Origin: Lactiplantibacillus plajomi | Lineage (GTDB): Bacteria > Bacillota > Bacilli > Lactobacillales > Lactobacillaceae | NCBI RefSeq assembly: GCF_005405405.1 | Contig: NZ_BJDZ01000017.1 | Location: 1 to 58,531 of the forward strand | Direction of reading: 5' to 3' | DNA: 58,531 bases | Part shown: piece by piece, positions 6,869 through 15,975 of the stretch | Layout of the letters: every line of letters begins with the position of its first letter | Position numbering within the stretch: the first letter of the stretch is position 1 | The notes under the pieces: model-generated | What the model saw: only the letters and a program-made list of their open reading frames with translations | Database searches by the model: none | What the model was told of the DNA's origin: nothing | Program-made: the position numbers and the translations under genes

Positions 6869-8683
6869 ATGGTAGCAACGAAACAGCTTCCGACACGCGC
6901 GGCCGTGCCCGAAGCCTTAACTTGGGATCTGACGTTAATTTACGCAACGCAGGCCGACTATGACGCCGACGTCACCAAAATTAAGGCTGAGATTCCAACG
7001 GTGACGGCGCTAAAAGACCACTTTACCGAATCAGCCGACAACGTTTTAGCCGGAATTCAGGGGGTTTTAAGCCTGTACCGGCGGTTGGAAAAAGTTGCGG
7101 TTTACGCAAGCTTAAAGAGTGATCAGGATACGGGGAATAGCACTAACGCCGCGTTGGACGACCAAGCTAACGGTTTAACGGCGAAGGCGGCGGCCGCTAC
7201 GGCCTGGTTCGAGCCGGCGTTGTTGACCCTGAGTCCCGCGCAGTTGGATCAATATTTAGACGAAAACGTGGCGCTACGGGATTATCGCCACTTACTGGAT
7301 ACGGTGCGCTTACAAAAGGGGCACGTCCTTTCCGAAAAAGAAGAGGCGTTACTCGCCTGTGCTAGTGATATCTTCGATTCTTCGGCTAAAACGTTTGGGG
7401 TACTCAATAACGCCGATTTTGAGTTTCCAACGGTGACCGATGAGGCGGGCAATGCGGTCAAACTCTCGCAGGGACTTTACGGCGTCTTACTGGAGTCGAC
7501 CAAGCCGGCCGTTCGGCGCGAAGCTTTCGAAGCCCTGTATCAAGTGTACGGGCAGTTTCGGCGGACGTTGGCTTCGACCTTAGCCGGGCAAGTTAAAGTG
7601 CATAACTTTAGCGCCCAAGTGCACCACTATCCCGACGCCCGTACGGCCGCACTTGCTGGCAACCAGATCCCAATTTCGGTGTATGACTCGTTAGTTGATT
7701 CGGTTGACCATCACTTGGATTTATTGCACCGTTACGTCGCGTTACGCAAGGAGTTGCTGGGTTGCGACGAATTACACATGTACGACCTGTACACGCCGTT
7801 AACGGCGAAACCAGCCGTGAATTACACCTACCAGCAGGCGCAGGCTACCGCCCTCAAAGCACTGAAGGTGCTCGGGACCGACTATGTCAAGCACGTTAAG
7901 ACGGCGTTTCATTCCCGCTGGATCGACGTGGTTGAAAATCAGGGTAAGCGTAGTGGGGCCTACTCGTCGGGCGTCTACGATACGGCACCGTATATTTTGT
8001 TGAACTGGCAAGATAATATCGATAACTTATACACGCTGGTTCACGAAATGGGGCACAGTATGCATTCGTACTATACGACCCATACGCAACCTTACCAGTA
8101 CGGCGATTACGCCATCTTTGTGGCGGAAATTGCGTCTACGACGAACGAAAACCTGCTGACCGATTACTTCTTAGCTCACGAAACCGATCCGCAGATGCGG
8201 GCTTACGTTTTAAATTACTACCTTGACGGGTTTAAAGGGACCGTCTTCCGTCAAACTCAGTTTGCGGAATTTGAACAGTGGCTGCACGAACAGGAAGCCG
8301 CTGGACAGGCGTTAACGGCCGACCGGTTATCCGAACAGTACCTCGCGTTAAACCAACGTTATTACGGCGACGCGGTCGTAAGTGACCCCCAAATTGCGGA
8401 CGAGTGGGCGCGGATTCCGCACTTTTACTATAACTATTACGTTTACCAATACGCGACCGGCTTCGCCGCTGCTTCAACACTAGCACAGCGAATTACGAGT
8501 CACGAAGCGGGGGCGGTCAAGGATTATTTGGGCTATCTGAAAGCCGGCTCATCGGCGTTCCCGATTGACGTGATGCACGCGGCCGGGGTCGACATGACCA
8601 AGCCGGATTACCTGGACGCTGCCTTTGACGTTTTTGAACAACGGTTGAATGAATTTGAACAGCTCGTGAAAGCGAACCGTTAA
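6869..8683 (+). CDS. pepF: Oligoendopeptidase F (M3 family)
   Basis: 604 residues, normal for PepF. The zinc site HExxH is H392-E-M-G-H396 in TLVHEMGHSMH, with the third ligand glutamate in the downstream VAEIASTTNE segment. It is a cytosolic metallopeptidase that cleaves oligopeptides of roughly 7-17 residues and takes part in peptide use and turnover. ATG 6869 follows GGAGGG. It is transcribed in the same direction as coiA, 78 bp downstream, and ends at a strong terminator. The position next to coiA and spxH is conserved in Bacilli. Confidence 0.95.
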   Translation: MVATKQLPTRAAVPEALTWDLTLIYATQADYDADVTKIKAEIPTVTALKDHFTESADNVLAGIQGVLSLYRRLEKVAVYASLKSDQDTGNSTNAALDDQANGLTAKAAAATAWFEPALLTLSPAQLDQYLDENVALRDYRHLLDTVRLQKGHVLSEKEEALLACASDIFDSSAKTFGVLNNADFEFPTVTDEAGNAVKLSQGLYGVLLESTKPAVRREAFEALYQVYGQFRRTLASTLAGQVKVHNFSAQVHHYPDARTAALAGNQIPISVYDSLVDSVDHHLDLLHRYVALRKELLGCDELHMYDLYTPLTAKPAVNYTYQQAQATALKALKVLGTDYVKHVKTAFHSRWIDVVENQGKRSGAYSSGVYDTAPYILLNWQDNIDNLYTLVHEMGHSMHSYYTTHTQPYQYGDYAIFVAEIASTTNENLLTDYFLAHETDPQMRAYVLNYYLDGFKGTVFRQTQFAEFEQWLHEQEAAGQALTADRLSEQYLALNQRYYGDAVVSDPQIADEWARIPHFYYNYYVYQYATGFAAASTLAQRITSHEAGAVKDYLGYLKAGSSAFPIDVMHAAGVDMTKPDYLDAAFDVFEQRLNEFEQLVKANR

Positions 8684-8690
8684 ACGGGTT

Positions 8691-8733
8691 AAAAAAATAG
8701 CGTATTTCCGAAAAATCGGAAATACGCTATTTT
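8691..8733 (+). terminator. Terminator between pepF and spxH
   Basis: 15-bp perfect stem AATAGCGTATTTCCG/CGGAAATACGCTATT with A-run before and T-run after, so it can act on both converging genes. Confidence 0.9.
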
Positions 8734-8804
8734 AGTGACCAGTGATAACCGGTCTGCCTTGAATTAATGGGCAACGCCCGTAAAATAATTGCAAAAGCAC
8801 TGAA

Positions 8805-9437
8805 TTATAAAACGTGTAACTGAGCGGCTTGAAACGCCTCACAACTGGCCGCGTGCCGGGGAACGTTGTGGAACGGATCAAGCGTACCGTTGACCAGGTC
8901 GGCTAAGGTGGCGTAGTTAAAATGTTCTAACAAGACCCCGTAGTCGTACTGGTCACAATCAAACACAACGGCGGAAGAGGCTTCGGTAATGTTCATTTCT
9001 GAAGCGAGCCGCTGGTCAGCCTGGAACGCCTGCTTAGCAAGCTGGCCGTCGCGGTCTTCCATAAACATGTCCAAGTCAATCTTACAGGCCTCGGCAACGT
9101 CGCGGACCAGTTCTTCCGAGTAGTGTTGCTTGGCCTTTAGCATTGCCGATTGCATCGCAATCAAGAAGTTGCGCCCCCGCTTTTTACCTTGGAACAGCGC
9201 TGCTTTATAGTCTAGGATAACGCGGTAGAGCATTTGGGACTGACGGTTTTGTTCCTGCCAGTCATTGAGTTGGATACCCTGGTTCTTAAGTGTCCGTTGG
9301 ATAACGTTGATATTTAGCAACGGTACGAATTGAAATTGAATTTGCTTGTCCGAATCGTTCGCCAAGCGTAAGACGTTCTTCTCATCTTGGACGCATTGGT
9401 TGGCTAACGGATTAACAAATAAATACACTTCTAACAC
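8805..9437 (-). CDS. spxH: SpxH (YjbH)-family ClpXP adaptor, DsbA-like fold
   Basis: 210 residues, starting at GTG 9437, which has GGAGG 10 nt upstream. It matches the YjbH/SpxH family: LEVYLFVNPL at the N-terminus and the helical LFQGKKRGRNFLIAMQ region. In Bacillus SpxH binds Spx and hands it to ClpXP. The thioredoxin-type CPEC motif of Bacillus YjbH is replaced by A12-N-Q-C15, leaving one cysteine, and the Cys/His-rich N-terminal extension is absent. It is convergent with pepF, opposite to the Bacillus arrangement. Function as Spx adaptor is inferred from family and from spx in the same neighbourhood. Confidence 0.88.
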   Translation of the reverse strand: MLEVYLFVNPLANQCVQDEKNVLRLANDSDKQIQFQFVPLLNINVIQRTLKNQGIQLNDWQEQNRQSQMLYRVILDYKAALFQGKKRGRNFLIAMQSAMLKAKQHYSEELVRDVAEACKIDLDMFMEDRDGQLAKQAFQADQRLASEMNITEASSAVVFDCDQYDYGVLLEHFNYATLADLVNGTLDPFHNVPRHAASCEAFQAAQLHVL

Positions 9438-9735
9438 GTCATGATTCCTCCACTTTCTTCATTCGCATCATAGTGCAGAATACCAAATCAACTGAGGTAT
9501 TTGCAAGCTTTTCATTTCATCATTACGTCGATTCTAACCACGGCTTAATCGTTATTTGAATTAAACCTTCGAGCCTTATCATGCACTGATTTTCAAGTTT
9601 CGTAAAGTAATTTGTTCGTAATGGGGTTGTGGGCGTGCTTGTTAATGTTAATTATTGAACCGAGTAACGTTCATATCCTAATTAACCGAAATATGGTAAA
9701 ATTTGTGGGGTATGGATTGAAGTGGAGGTGTCCTG

Positions 9736-10398
9736 ATGGAGGATTGGAACCATTTTTTATTGCCTTATCAACAAGCCGTTGACGAGCTAAAAGTTAAGTT
9801 ACGCGGGATGCGCAAGCAGTTTCGTGATTTGAATCAACACGAACCGATCGAATTTGTCACCGGCCGGGTCAAACCGGTTGATAGTATCAAAGAAAAAATG
9901 GTACGGCGTAAGGTTCAGGAGGACCGGCTCGAACAGGATATGCAAGATATCGCCGGACTGCGGATCATGTGTCAGTTTGTTGAGGATATTTACCAGGTCG
10001 TCGACTTACTGCGTAAACGTACCGACATGACCATCTTGGAAGAACGGGACTACATAAGTAACGAGAAACCGTCCGGGTACCGCTCGTACCACATTGTCAT
10101 CGAATATCCGGTCCAACTGGTTGGCGGGGAGAAAAAAATCTTAGCTGAAATTCAAGTGCGGACGTTAGCCATGAATTTTTGGGCGACAATTGAGCACTCG
10201 TTAAATTACAAGTATCAGGGCGATTTCCCCGAAAATTTGAGTCAGCGGCTGCAACGGGCTGCTGAAGCGGCCTTTAGTTTGGATAAAGAAATGTCGGAGA
10301 TCCGCGAAGAGATTCAAGAAGCCCAGAGCCTATTTTCGTATGGCAAATGGAGTCCGGACGCGGATGCGTCGTCAACGAAGGAAGATAACGATCAATGA
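9736..10398 (+). CDS. relQ: RelQ, small alarmone (p)ppGpp synthetase
   Basis: 220 residues, the usual length of RelQ/YjbM. A RelA/SpoT synthetase domain covers about 45-180, with visible motifs [16 protein letters not shown] and AEIQVRT followed by [13 protein letters not shown]. There is no hydrolase, TGS or ACT domain. It makes (p)ppGpp from ATP and GDP/GTP and in homologues is a tetramer controlled by pppGpp and RNA. ATG 9736 follows GGAGGTG. Its stop overlaps the nadK start by 4 nt (ATGA), so the three-gene operon relQ-nadK-pseudouridine synthase is translationally coupled. The arrangement equals yjbM-yjbN-yjbO in Bacillus. Confidence 0.95.
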   Translation: MEDWNHFLLPYQQAVDELKVKLRGMRKQFRDLNQHEPIEFVTGRVKPVDSIKEKMVRRKVQEDRLEQDMQDIAGLRIMCQFVEDIYQVVDLLRKRTDMTILEERDYISNEKPSGYRSYHIVIEYPVQLVGGEKKILAEIQVRTLAMNFWATIEHSLNYKYQGDFPENLSQRLQRAAEAAFSLDKEMSEIREEIQEAQSLFSYGKWSPDADASSTKEDNDQ

Positions 10399-11192
10399 AA
10401 GTGACCATTTTTGCGAATGGCAGTGCCAAGAGCCAACGGGTGGTGACCGAATTACACCAAAAATTAGTTGCTGCCGGGTTTGACATTGACAATCAGCACC
10501 CGGACATTGTGCTATCTGTCGGGGGCGACGGCACGTTATTGTCGGCGTTTCATCACTATAGCCAGATGGTCGATCAGGTTCGCTTTGTCGGGGTGCATAC
10601 CGGGCACCTTGGGTTTTATACCGATTGGCGGGATTACGAAATTGATCAACTAGTTGACGGTTTATTGCGCGATAATGGTCAGAGCGTGACTTACCCGTTA
10701 CTGTCCGTGGAAGTGACCTATGCGGATGGTGGGACGGATGCCTACCTCGCGTTAAACGAATCGACGTTGAAAAAGTTAGGCAGTACGATGGTCGTGGACG
10801 TGTACATTCAGGATGAACTGTTTGAGCGCTTTCGTGGCGACGGACTGTGTATTTCCACGCCAACCGGTTCGACGGCCTATAATAAGTCGGTCGGCGGGGC
10901 GGTGATCCACCCGCGCTTAGACGCGTTACAAATGGCGGAAATTGCCTCAATTAATAACCGCGTTTTCCGGACGTTGGGCTCACCAGTGATCGTGGCGCCG
11001 TATGAAAAAATCACGGTGCGTCCGCAGCAACAGGGGAACTTTTTGTTTACGGCCGACCAGCTTGATACCCAGCCGCGACCGATCGAGAAGATCTGCTATT
11101 CAATTGCGAACCGCCGGATTGCGTTTGCGCAACACCGGCATAACCGCTTCTGGAAGCGGGTCGGCACGTCATTTATCGGGTTAGACGAATGA
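10395..11192 (+). CDS. nadK: NAD kinase
   Basis: 265 residues. The kinase signature GGDGT is at 43-47 with catalytic D45, followed by the LALNEST motif and the C-terminal beta-sandwich region with [14 protein letters not shown]. It phosphorylates NAD to NADP with ATP and sets the NADPH pool. The start overlaps relQ by 4 nt and its stop overlaps the next gene by 4 nt. Confidence 0.96.
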   Translation: MKVTIFANGSAKSQRVVTELHQKLVAAGFDIDNQHPDIVLSVGGDGTLLSAFHHYSQMVDQVRFVGVHTGHLGFYTDWRDYEIDQLVDGLLRDNGQSVTYPLLSVEVTYADGGTDAYLALNESTLKKLGSTMVVDVYIQDELFERFRGDGLCISTPTGSTAYNKSVGGAVIHPRLDALQMAEIASINNRVFRTLGSPVIVAPYEKITVRPQQQGNFLFTADQLDTQPRPIEKICYSIANRRIAFAQHRHNRFWKRVGTSFIGLDE

Positions 11193-12076
11193 GGTTTACG
11201 TGGCAAAATACTAGTTCAACGCCGATGAAGGTCAAAACCTTGCTCAGTCAACACGGGGTCACGCGCAGTTTGCTGAAAAAGGTCAAGTTTCACGGTGGCG
11301 CGATCCTGGTCAACGGGCAAGCGGTCCTAGCGATTCACATGTTGCACGGGGGCGAGACGGTCACGATGGTCACACCGGCTGAAATCGGCAACGACCACCT
11401 CGGCGTTTCCGATTTACCCATCAACATTTTATATGAGGACCGCGACTTCTTGATTGTTAATAAGCCAGCGGGGGTCGCCTCGGTGCCGGCCCACGCGTTA
11501 CCGGATAATACGCTGGCTAACCGCGTTAAGGGTTATTACCGCGCCCAGGGGTACCAAAACGAAGTCGTTCATATTACGACGCGGCTGGACCGTGATACGA
11601 GTGGAATCGTGCTATTTGCCAAGCACCACTTTGCCCATTCGATTATCGACCACCAGCTAAAAGCGCACGCCATGAAGAAGATGTATTTGGCCGTGGTCGC
11701 TGGGACGATCACCGAGGACCACGGTTGGTTCGACCAACCAATCGGGCGGGCGGCCGATTCATTTATCAAACGGACGGTGACGCCAGCGGGGAAGCCATCG
11801 TTAACCGAGTACTGGGTGGTTAAACGGTTCACTGACCGGACGGTGGTCCGCGTGCGGCTACATTCGGGGCGGACCCACCAGATCAGGGTCCACTTTGCAG
11901 CGGCCGGCCACCCGTTACTGGGTGACGCACTTTACGACGGCCCGTTGGATGCTGGCATCGACCGTCAGGCGTTGCATTGTATGCAACTTCAGTTTGCCGA
12001 CCCATTTCTTGGTCGGCCACTGGTGACGTTTGCGCCGTTGCCGGCGGATTTAGCACGCTTAATTGAAACTAACTAA
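11189..12076 (+). CDS. RluA-family pseudouridine synthase (YjbO-like)
   Basis: 295 residues. An S4-like RNA-binding region at about 15-75 is followed by the RluA catalytic domain, with the catalytic aspartate D134 in [13 protein letters not shown] and the downstream [13 protein letters not shown] motif. It isomerises uridine to pseudouridine in rRNA or tRNA; the exact target cannot be told from the sequence. It is the last gene of the relQ-nadK operon and ends 4 nt before a terminator. The ATG at 11189 overlaps nadK; a later ATG (residue 13) is possible but not needed. Confidence 0.9.
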   Translation: MRFTWQNTSSTPMKVKTLLSQHGVTRSLLKKVKFHGGAILVNGQAVLAIHMLHGGETVTMVTPAEIGNDHLGVSDLPINILYEDRDFLIVNKPAGVASVPAHALPDNTLANRVKGYYRAQGYQNEVVHITTRLDRDTSGIVLFAKHHFAHSIIDHQLKAHAMKKMYLAVVAGTITEDHGWFDQPIGRAADSFIKRTVTPAGKPSLTEYWVVKRFTDRTVVRVRLHSGRTHQIRVHFAAAGHPLLGDALYDGPLDAGIDRQALHCMQLQFADPFLGRPLVTFAPLPADLARLIETN

Positions 12077-12080
12077 TCAA

Positions 12081-12117
12081 AAAGCGGGCAACTGACGCGT
12101 GGTCAGTTGCCCGCTTT
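12081..12117 (+). terminator. Bidirectional terminator between the relQ operon and cutC
   Basis: Perfect 16-bp stem AAAGCGGGCAACTGAC/GTCAGTTGCCCGCTTT with a 5-nt loop, between convergent genes. Confidence 0.88.
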
Positions 12118-12130
12118 AACTCTTTGTGAG

Positions 12131-12769
12131 TTAGTAACGGATGATTTTAGTCCCATGGGCCTGGGTGACCCCGAGTTGCTGGGTCACGGTGTCGACGTTG
12201 GCCGCCGTGATGCCGCCACCGGGTAAGATTTGGATGCGCCCGGCAGCCTGGTCGATCGTTTGCCGAATTTGATCAAGGCAGGCGGTAATCGGTTGGTCGA
12301 GTGGTCCCCCGTGGGTCAAAATACGGTCAACGCCGTGTTCAACCAACCAATCGATGGCGGTGGCCCGTTGATCGGTTGCCAGGGCGTCAAAGGCCATGTG
12401 GAACGTGACACTCATTCCGCCGGCGGCACCGACTAGTAATGCCATTGCTTCGGTATCGAGGGCTCCGGCACTAGTCAGCGCACCGAGTGCCACGCCGTCA
12501 ACGCCGAGTGCTTGGGCGGACAGTAAGTCGGCTTCCATGATTTTTAGCTCGGTATCGTTATACACGAAATTACCGCCGCGTGGCCGAATCATGGCCACCA
12601 GACTAACGCCGTGCTCCTGGGTGTACTTAGCGGCTTCCGCCATGACACCCCGACTGACGGTCGTGCCGCCAACGGCTAAGTTGTCGTTGAGTTCGATCCG
12701 GTTGGCACCCGCAGCAATTGCCGCCGGGATCGCCGTGTAGTTTTCAAGTGCGACCTCTTTTAATAACAT
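12131..12769 (-). CDS. cutC: CutC family protein
   Basis: 212 residues from the ATG at 12769, which sits 8 nt after AAGGA. An ATG three codons earlier abuts that ribosome site and is less likely. TIM-barrel CutC family with the typical NRIELNDNLAVGGTT and MIRPRGGNFVY motifs. CutC was named for copper homeostasis, but its biochemical activity remains uncertain. It lies 23 bp downstream of the lactonase gene on the same strand, so the two are probably one operon. Confidence 0.88.
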   Translation of the reverse strand: MLLKEVALENYTAIPAAIAAGANRIELNDNLAVGGTTVSRGVMAEAAKYTQEHGVSLVAMIRPRGGNFVYNDTELKIMEADLLSAQALGVDGVALGALTSAGALDTEAMALLVGAAGGMSVTFHMAFDALATDQRATAIDWLVEHGVDRILTHGGPLDQPITACLDQIRQTIDQAAGRIQILPGGGITAANVDTVTQQLGVTQAHGTKIIRY

Positions 12770-12792
12770 CTTCGTCATCCTTTTTGTTTAGA

Positions 12793-13812
12793 TTAGAAAC
12801 GAACGCAAACGCCTTCGGGGACGTTAACGTCTTTTTGCAGTAGGCTTAGTTTACCACTTGTTAAGTCGCGGGCAAATAATGTTGCATTGTCACTGTTCTG
12901 GTTAACGACCACGACGAATTCTTCAGTCGGGTCAAGGTCGAAGTCCCGTGGGAAATCCCCCTCAGTACTGATTTGTTGGACCAGTTTAGGCTGTTGAGTG
13001 CCAGCGACCGCAAAAACGGCTAAGCTATTGTAGCCCCGGTTGGAAACGTAAAGAAAGTGGCCGTCGTGACTTAGGCGGATGGCCGCCGCACCGTTATGCG
13101 CGGCAAAGTCCGTCGGAATCGTTTTAACAACCTGCTTAACGGTGAAAGCACCGGTTGTGGCATCGTAAGCGAGGGTCGCAACCTGGCTAGATAGTTCACC
13201 GGCGAGGTAGGCAGTCTGCCCATCCGGACTGAAGACTAGGTGACGGGGACCAAACCCGGGATTTAATTCGAGCACCGACTGCTCGGATAATTTTCCGGCT
13301 GAGCTAACGTTGTAAACGTAAACCCGGTCAGCGCCGAGGTCGATAACGGCTAAACGGTTATCGGGCGTCAGGTCGGTATAGTGGATGTGGGCCGCCGTCT
13401 GTTCGGGCCGCGGACCGCTACCACTGTGTTGAACCTGGTCGGTCAGTTCCAGGCCACCGTCGGCCTTGATTTTCATGACTTCGACGGTTCCCTTATGGTA
13501 ATTAGCGCTGTACACCAGCTGGCGGGCTTCATCCACGGCCACGTAAGCAGGCGGCGTCCCGGGTGCAATGACGGCGTTTAGTGGCGTAGCTTGCCGGTCG
13601 GTGAGTTGCCAGGCTGCCACCCCGCCCTCATCATCCTGCTTATCAACGCTGTAAAGCCGATCCTTGGCGGAAAGGGCAAGGTAGGTCGGGTTGTCGGTGG
13701 CGACGAGTAGCCCATCGTTTGATAAGGTTTTCGCCGTCGTATCGAGGGTGCCTTGATAAATCCCCCGACTGTCTTTTTTTGTGTAAGTTCCAAATAAAAC
13801 GCGTTCTTGCAT
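12793..13812 (-). CDS. pgl: 6-phosphogluconolactonase family beta-propeller
   Basis: 339 residues of the YbhE/lactonase seven-bladed propeller family (PF10282 type), with repeated blade motifs such as PTYLALSA, RHLVFSPDGQTAYL and HFLYVSNRGYNSLAVF. It hydrolyses 6-phosphogluconolactone in the oxidative pentose phosphate/phosphoketolase route. ATG 13812 has AAGGAGG upstream. It is the first gene of a pgl-cutC pair and its -35 box lies inside a perfect cre site, so CcpA control is likely. Confidence 0.88.
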   Translation of the reverse strand: MQERVLFGTYTKKDSRGIYQGTLDTTAKTLSNDGLLVATDNPTYLALSAKDRLYSVDKQDDEGGVAAWQLTDRQATPLNAVIAPGTPPAYVAVDEARQLVYSANYHKGTVEVMKIKADGGLELTDQVQHSGSGPRPEQTAAHIHYTDLTPDNRLAVIDLGADRVYVYNVSSAGKLSEQSVLELNPGFGPRHLVFSPDGQTAYLAGELSSQVATLAYDATTGAFTVKQVVKTIPTDFAAHNGAAAIRLSHDGHFLYVSNRGYNSLAVFAVAGTQQPKLVQQISTEGDFPRDFDLDPTEEFVVVVNQNSDNATLFARDLTSGKLSLLQKDVNVPEGVCVRF

Positions 13813-13842
13813 GGGTGCAAAACCTCCTTGAAAGATATTTTC

Positions 13843-13878
13843 AGTATAGCATAATTAATCTGATTGTAAGCGATGACA
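13843..13878 (-). promoter_or_regulatory. pgl promoter with overlapping cre (CcpA) site
   Basis: On the minus strand TATACT (13843-13848) lies 16 bp from CTTACA (13865-13870). The sequence TGTAAGCGATGACA at 13865-13878 matches the cre consensus TGWAANCGNTNWCA at every position and covers the -35 box. By family knowledge this placement gives catabolite repression. Confidence 0.75.
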
Positions 13879-13902
13879 AATTGGCGTGGAAGAATTAGGC
13901 TA

Positions 13903-13911
13903 TGCTACAAT
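13903..13911 (+). promoter_or_regulatory. Extended -10 promoter of the IIA-like/AI-2E pair
   Basis: TGCTACAAT forms an extended -10 element (TGn-TACAAT). A poor -35 (TTGGCG at 13881) is 19 bp upstream. The cre box lies just upstream of this region, so it may affect this promoter too. Confidence 0.5.
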
Positions 13912-13947
13912 TAACTTAAATAAAAAATGGATGGGAGTCCGATAATT

Positions 13948-14307
13948 ATGGCAATTACGGCAACAGTTTCATCAATTGGTCCCAAGGCGATTAATCCAAA
14001 GGATCCGGTATTAGTTTTGTTTGATACGACCGCAACGGAAGATTTACAGCAGATCGCCATTATTCAAACGTTTACTTCCCCAGTGGAACACTTAACGTTG
14101 GAAAAGGGAAGCACCATTTCAATTGATGATCAGGCCTACACGGTCGCTTTTGCGGGTGCGTTGGTCGCCGCCAACTTGACGTCGATCGGACACGCAACGT
14201 TGTACTTTACCGAAGTACCCGCTAAGCCGATGGAAAATGGGATTTATTTAACGCCCACGGCACTGCCATCCGTGCACGAGGGTAGTATTATCTCGTACCA
14301 ACCGTAA
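13948..14307 (+). CDS. PTS glucitol/sorbitol IIA-like protein, orphan
   Basis: 119 residues from ATG 13948, which has GGGAG 10 nt upstream; an earlier ATG at 13927 lacks a ribosome site. It aligns by eye with SrlB/GutA IIA proteins along most of its length (VSSIGPKAI, LVLFDTTATEDLQQIAII, LTSIGHATLYF). The phosphoacceptor histidine of E. coli SrlB (His43) aligns with Gln in IAIIQTF, so it probably cannot carry phosphate in the usual way. No IIB or IIC genes are nearby. It is followed 13 bp later by an AI-2E-family permease, so a regulatory or binding role is possible. Confidence 0.75.
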   Translation: MAITATVSSIGPKAINPKDPVLVLFDTTATEDLQQIAIIQTFTSPVEHLTLEKGSTISIDDQAYTVAFAGALVAANLTSIGHATLYFTEVPAKPMENGIYLTPTALPSVHEGSIISYQP

Positions 14308-14320
14308 GGGGAGTGATTGA

Positions 14321-15460
14321 TTGAAACCAGACGTGACGAGGTCGCGTGAAAAGGGCCGCCGTACGATTCGGGTGCTCGTGATTATTTTGTTGATCCTAGC
14401 GATTTTATTTTTAGGTAATCAGGTCAAGTGGATCTGGACACCGGTGCGCCAATTCTTTAGTATCGTTGGTTTTCCAATTATCTTAGCGGGGGTCCTCTAT
14501 TACTTAATGAACCCGCTGGTCGACCGTTTGGAACGCAAGTACCACGTACGCCGGACCTGGACGATTATTGGCCTGTTCGTCATCATCGTCGGGCTGATCG
14601 TCTTGGGTATCGTCGCCATTATCCCGACGATTCGCGACCAAACGCTAACGATTATTAACGACTGGCCCAAATACTGGCAAAGTGCCAGTAACGAATTCGA
14701 TAAGTGGTTTAATGACCCGCAGTTCAGCGTTTTCCGTGACCAACTGGAACAGTGGAATACCGACTTGAGTGCCCTAGTCAGCGGCCGCTTTTCGAAGTAC
14801 CTGACCGGCACGGTTTCGTCGTTAACGAGTGTCTTTAGCACCGTAACGACCGTCATTATCGGCCTGATCACCATGCCGTTTATCTTATTCTACTTACTAC
14901 GCGATGGTCACCAGTTACCACCGTATTTGGCTAAGTTCGTTCCGGCTAGGATTCGGACGAGTTTTCTAAAGATGCTCAACGAAATCAATAGTCAGGTCAG
15001 TAACTACATTCGTGGCCAATTAACGGTGGCGTTCTGCGTTGCGGTGATGTTTGCCATTGGTTATAGCATTATCGGCTTGAAGTTTGCGTTGACGCTGGGA
15101 ATCGCGGCTGGCATTTTAAACCTGATCCCGTACCTCGGCTCGTTTTTAGCCATGGTACCTTCGGTGGTGATTGCCTTAGTGACGTCCCCGTGGATGCTAG
15201 TGCAAGTCCTGATTGTGTTCTTAATCGAACAAACGATTGAGGGCCGGCTGATTTCACCGTTAGTGTTGGGGAGCAGCCTGGCCATCCACCCGGTCACGAT
15301 TTTGATCGTGTTGCTGGTGGCGGGGAAGATTTTCGGCCTAATGGGTGTGATCTTTGGGATTCCGGGTTACGCGATTCTAAAAGTCTTTTGGACGCACTTC
15401 TTTACGTGGTACCGTGAACATTCCGACCTTTATCAAACGGACCGGACGACTAAATCTTAA
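14321..15460 (+). CDS. AI-2E family membrane transporter
   Basis: 379 residues with about seven to eight hydrophobic segments. A cytosolic N-terminus with basic residues is followed by TM pairs at about 22-75, a soluble stretch at about 110-160, and a C-terminal membrane block 165-365 containing the family signature around PYLGSFLAMVPSVVIAL. The family (PF01594) includes AI-2 exporters and Na+/H+ antiporters, so the substrate is open. The start is TTG at 14321 after AAGGGGAGTGA. It is co-transcribed with the IIA-like gene. Confidence 0.85.
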   Translation: MKPDVTRSREKGRRTIRVLVIILLILAILFLGNQVKWIWTPVRQFFSIVGFPIILAGVLYYLMNPLVDRLERKYHVRRTWTIIGLFVIIVGLIVLGIVAIIPTIRDQTLTIINDWPKYWQSASNEFDKWFNDPQFSVFRDQLEQWNTDLSALVSGRFSKYLTGTVSSLTSVFSTVTTVIIGLITMPFILFYLLRDGHQLPPYLAKFVPARIRTSFLKMLNEINSQVSNYIRGQLTVAFCVAVMFAIGYSIIGLKFALTLGIAAGILNLIPYLGSFLAMVPSVVIALVTSPWMLVQVLIVFLIEQTIEGRLISPLVLGSSLAIHPVTILIVLLVAGKIFGLMGVIFGIPGYAILKVFWTHFFTWYREHSDLYQTDRTTKS

Positions 15461-15470
15461 TAGTGGATAC

Positions 15471-15508
15471 AAAAATAACTGTCAGAAAACTTTCTGACAG
15501 TTATTTTT
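15471..15508 (+). terminator. Bidirectional terminator between AI-2E-family gene and rpsN
   Basis: 18-bp perfect stem formed by AAAAATAACTGTCAGAAA and its complement with a 2-nt centre, between convergent genes. Confidence 0.88.
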
Positions 15509-15531
15509 AGCTTAAAACTGAAGATTGAAAT

Positions 15532-15801
15532 TTACCAACTGGCCTTTTTAACACCGGGAATCTGGCCCGCATGGGCGAGCCGCCGGAAATTGAGCCGTGA
15601 CATGCCGAATTGACGTAAGTAGGCGTGGGGCCGGCCGTCGAGTTGGTCGCGCCGGTGAATCCGTACCGGTGAGGCGTTGCGCGGCAATTTTGCTAAGCCC
15701 GCGTAGTCGCCGGCGGCTTTCAAAGCCGCCCGTCGTTCTGCGTAACGCGCAACCGTTGCTTCAATTTTCCGTTCTTTGGCAATCTTGGATTTTTTAGCCA
15801 T
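15532..15801 (-). CDS. rpsN: Ribosomal protein S14, zinc-independent type
   Basis: 89 residues. It has the S14 C-terminal signature ([19 protein letters not shown]) and no cysteine at all, so it is the C-minus form that needs no zinc, unlike the 61-residue CxxC form normally in the main ribosomal operon. In Bacillus the C-minus paralogue is induced by zinc starvation through Zur. I could not identify a convincing Zur box upstream. It stands alone, away from other ribosomal genes, which fits an auxiliary paralogue. ATG 15801 follows AAAGGAG. Confidence 0.93.
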   Translation of the reverse strand: MAKKSKIAKERKIEATVARYAERRAALKAAGDYAGLAKLPRNASPVRIHRRDQLDGRPHAYLRQFGMSRLNFRRLAHAGQIPGVKKASW

Positions 15802-15975
15802 GTCTGAATAACTCCTTTATATAGTGGGTTTGATTATCCGCACGCAAATCAATTCAGACAAGTTTAAATGTGTTTTAGAACGGTTCTTACCTTACCACGT
15901 TCACCACGGGAAGACGATTATTTTGTTCGGCTATGGTATCATGATAGACGAGAATGACAGAAAACGGGTGAGAAT

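Noticed and set aside
10372-10950. 192-codon minus-strand frame over nadK
   Set aside because: It lies wholly opposite the relQ/nadK genes, has no ribosome site and contains an implausible Arg/Pro/Ser-rich composition.
15802-15975. Zur box upstream of rpsN
   Set aside because: Only a loose TGATT...AATCA symmetry is visible; it does not match a known Zur box well enough to call.
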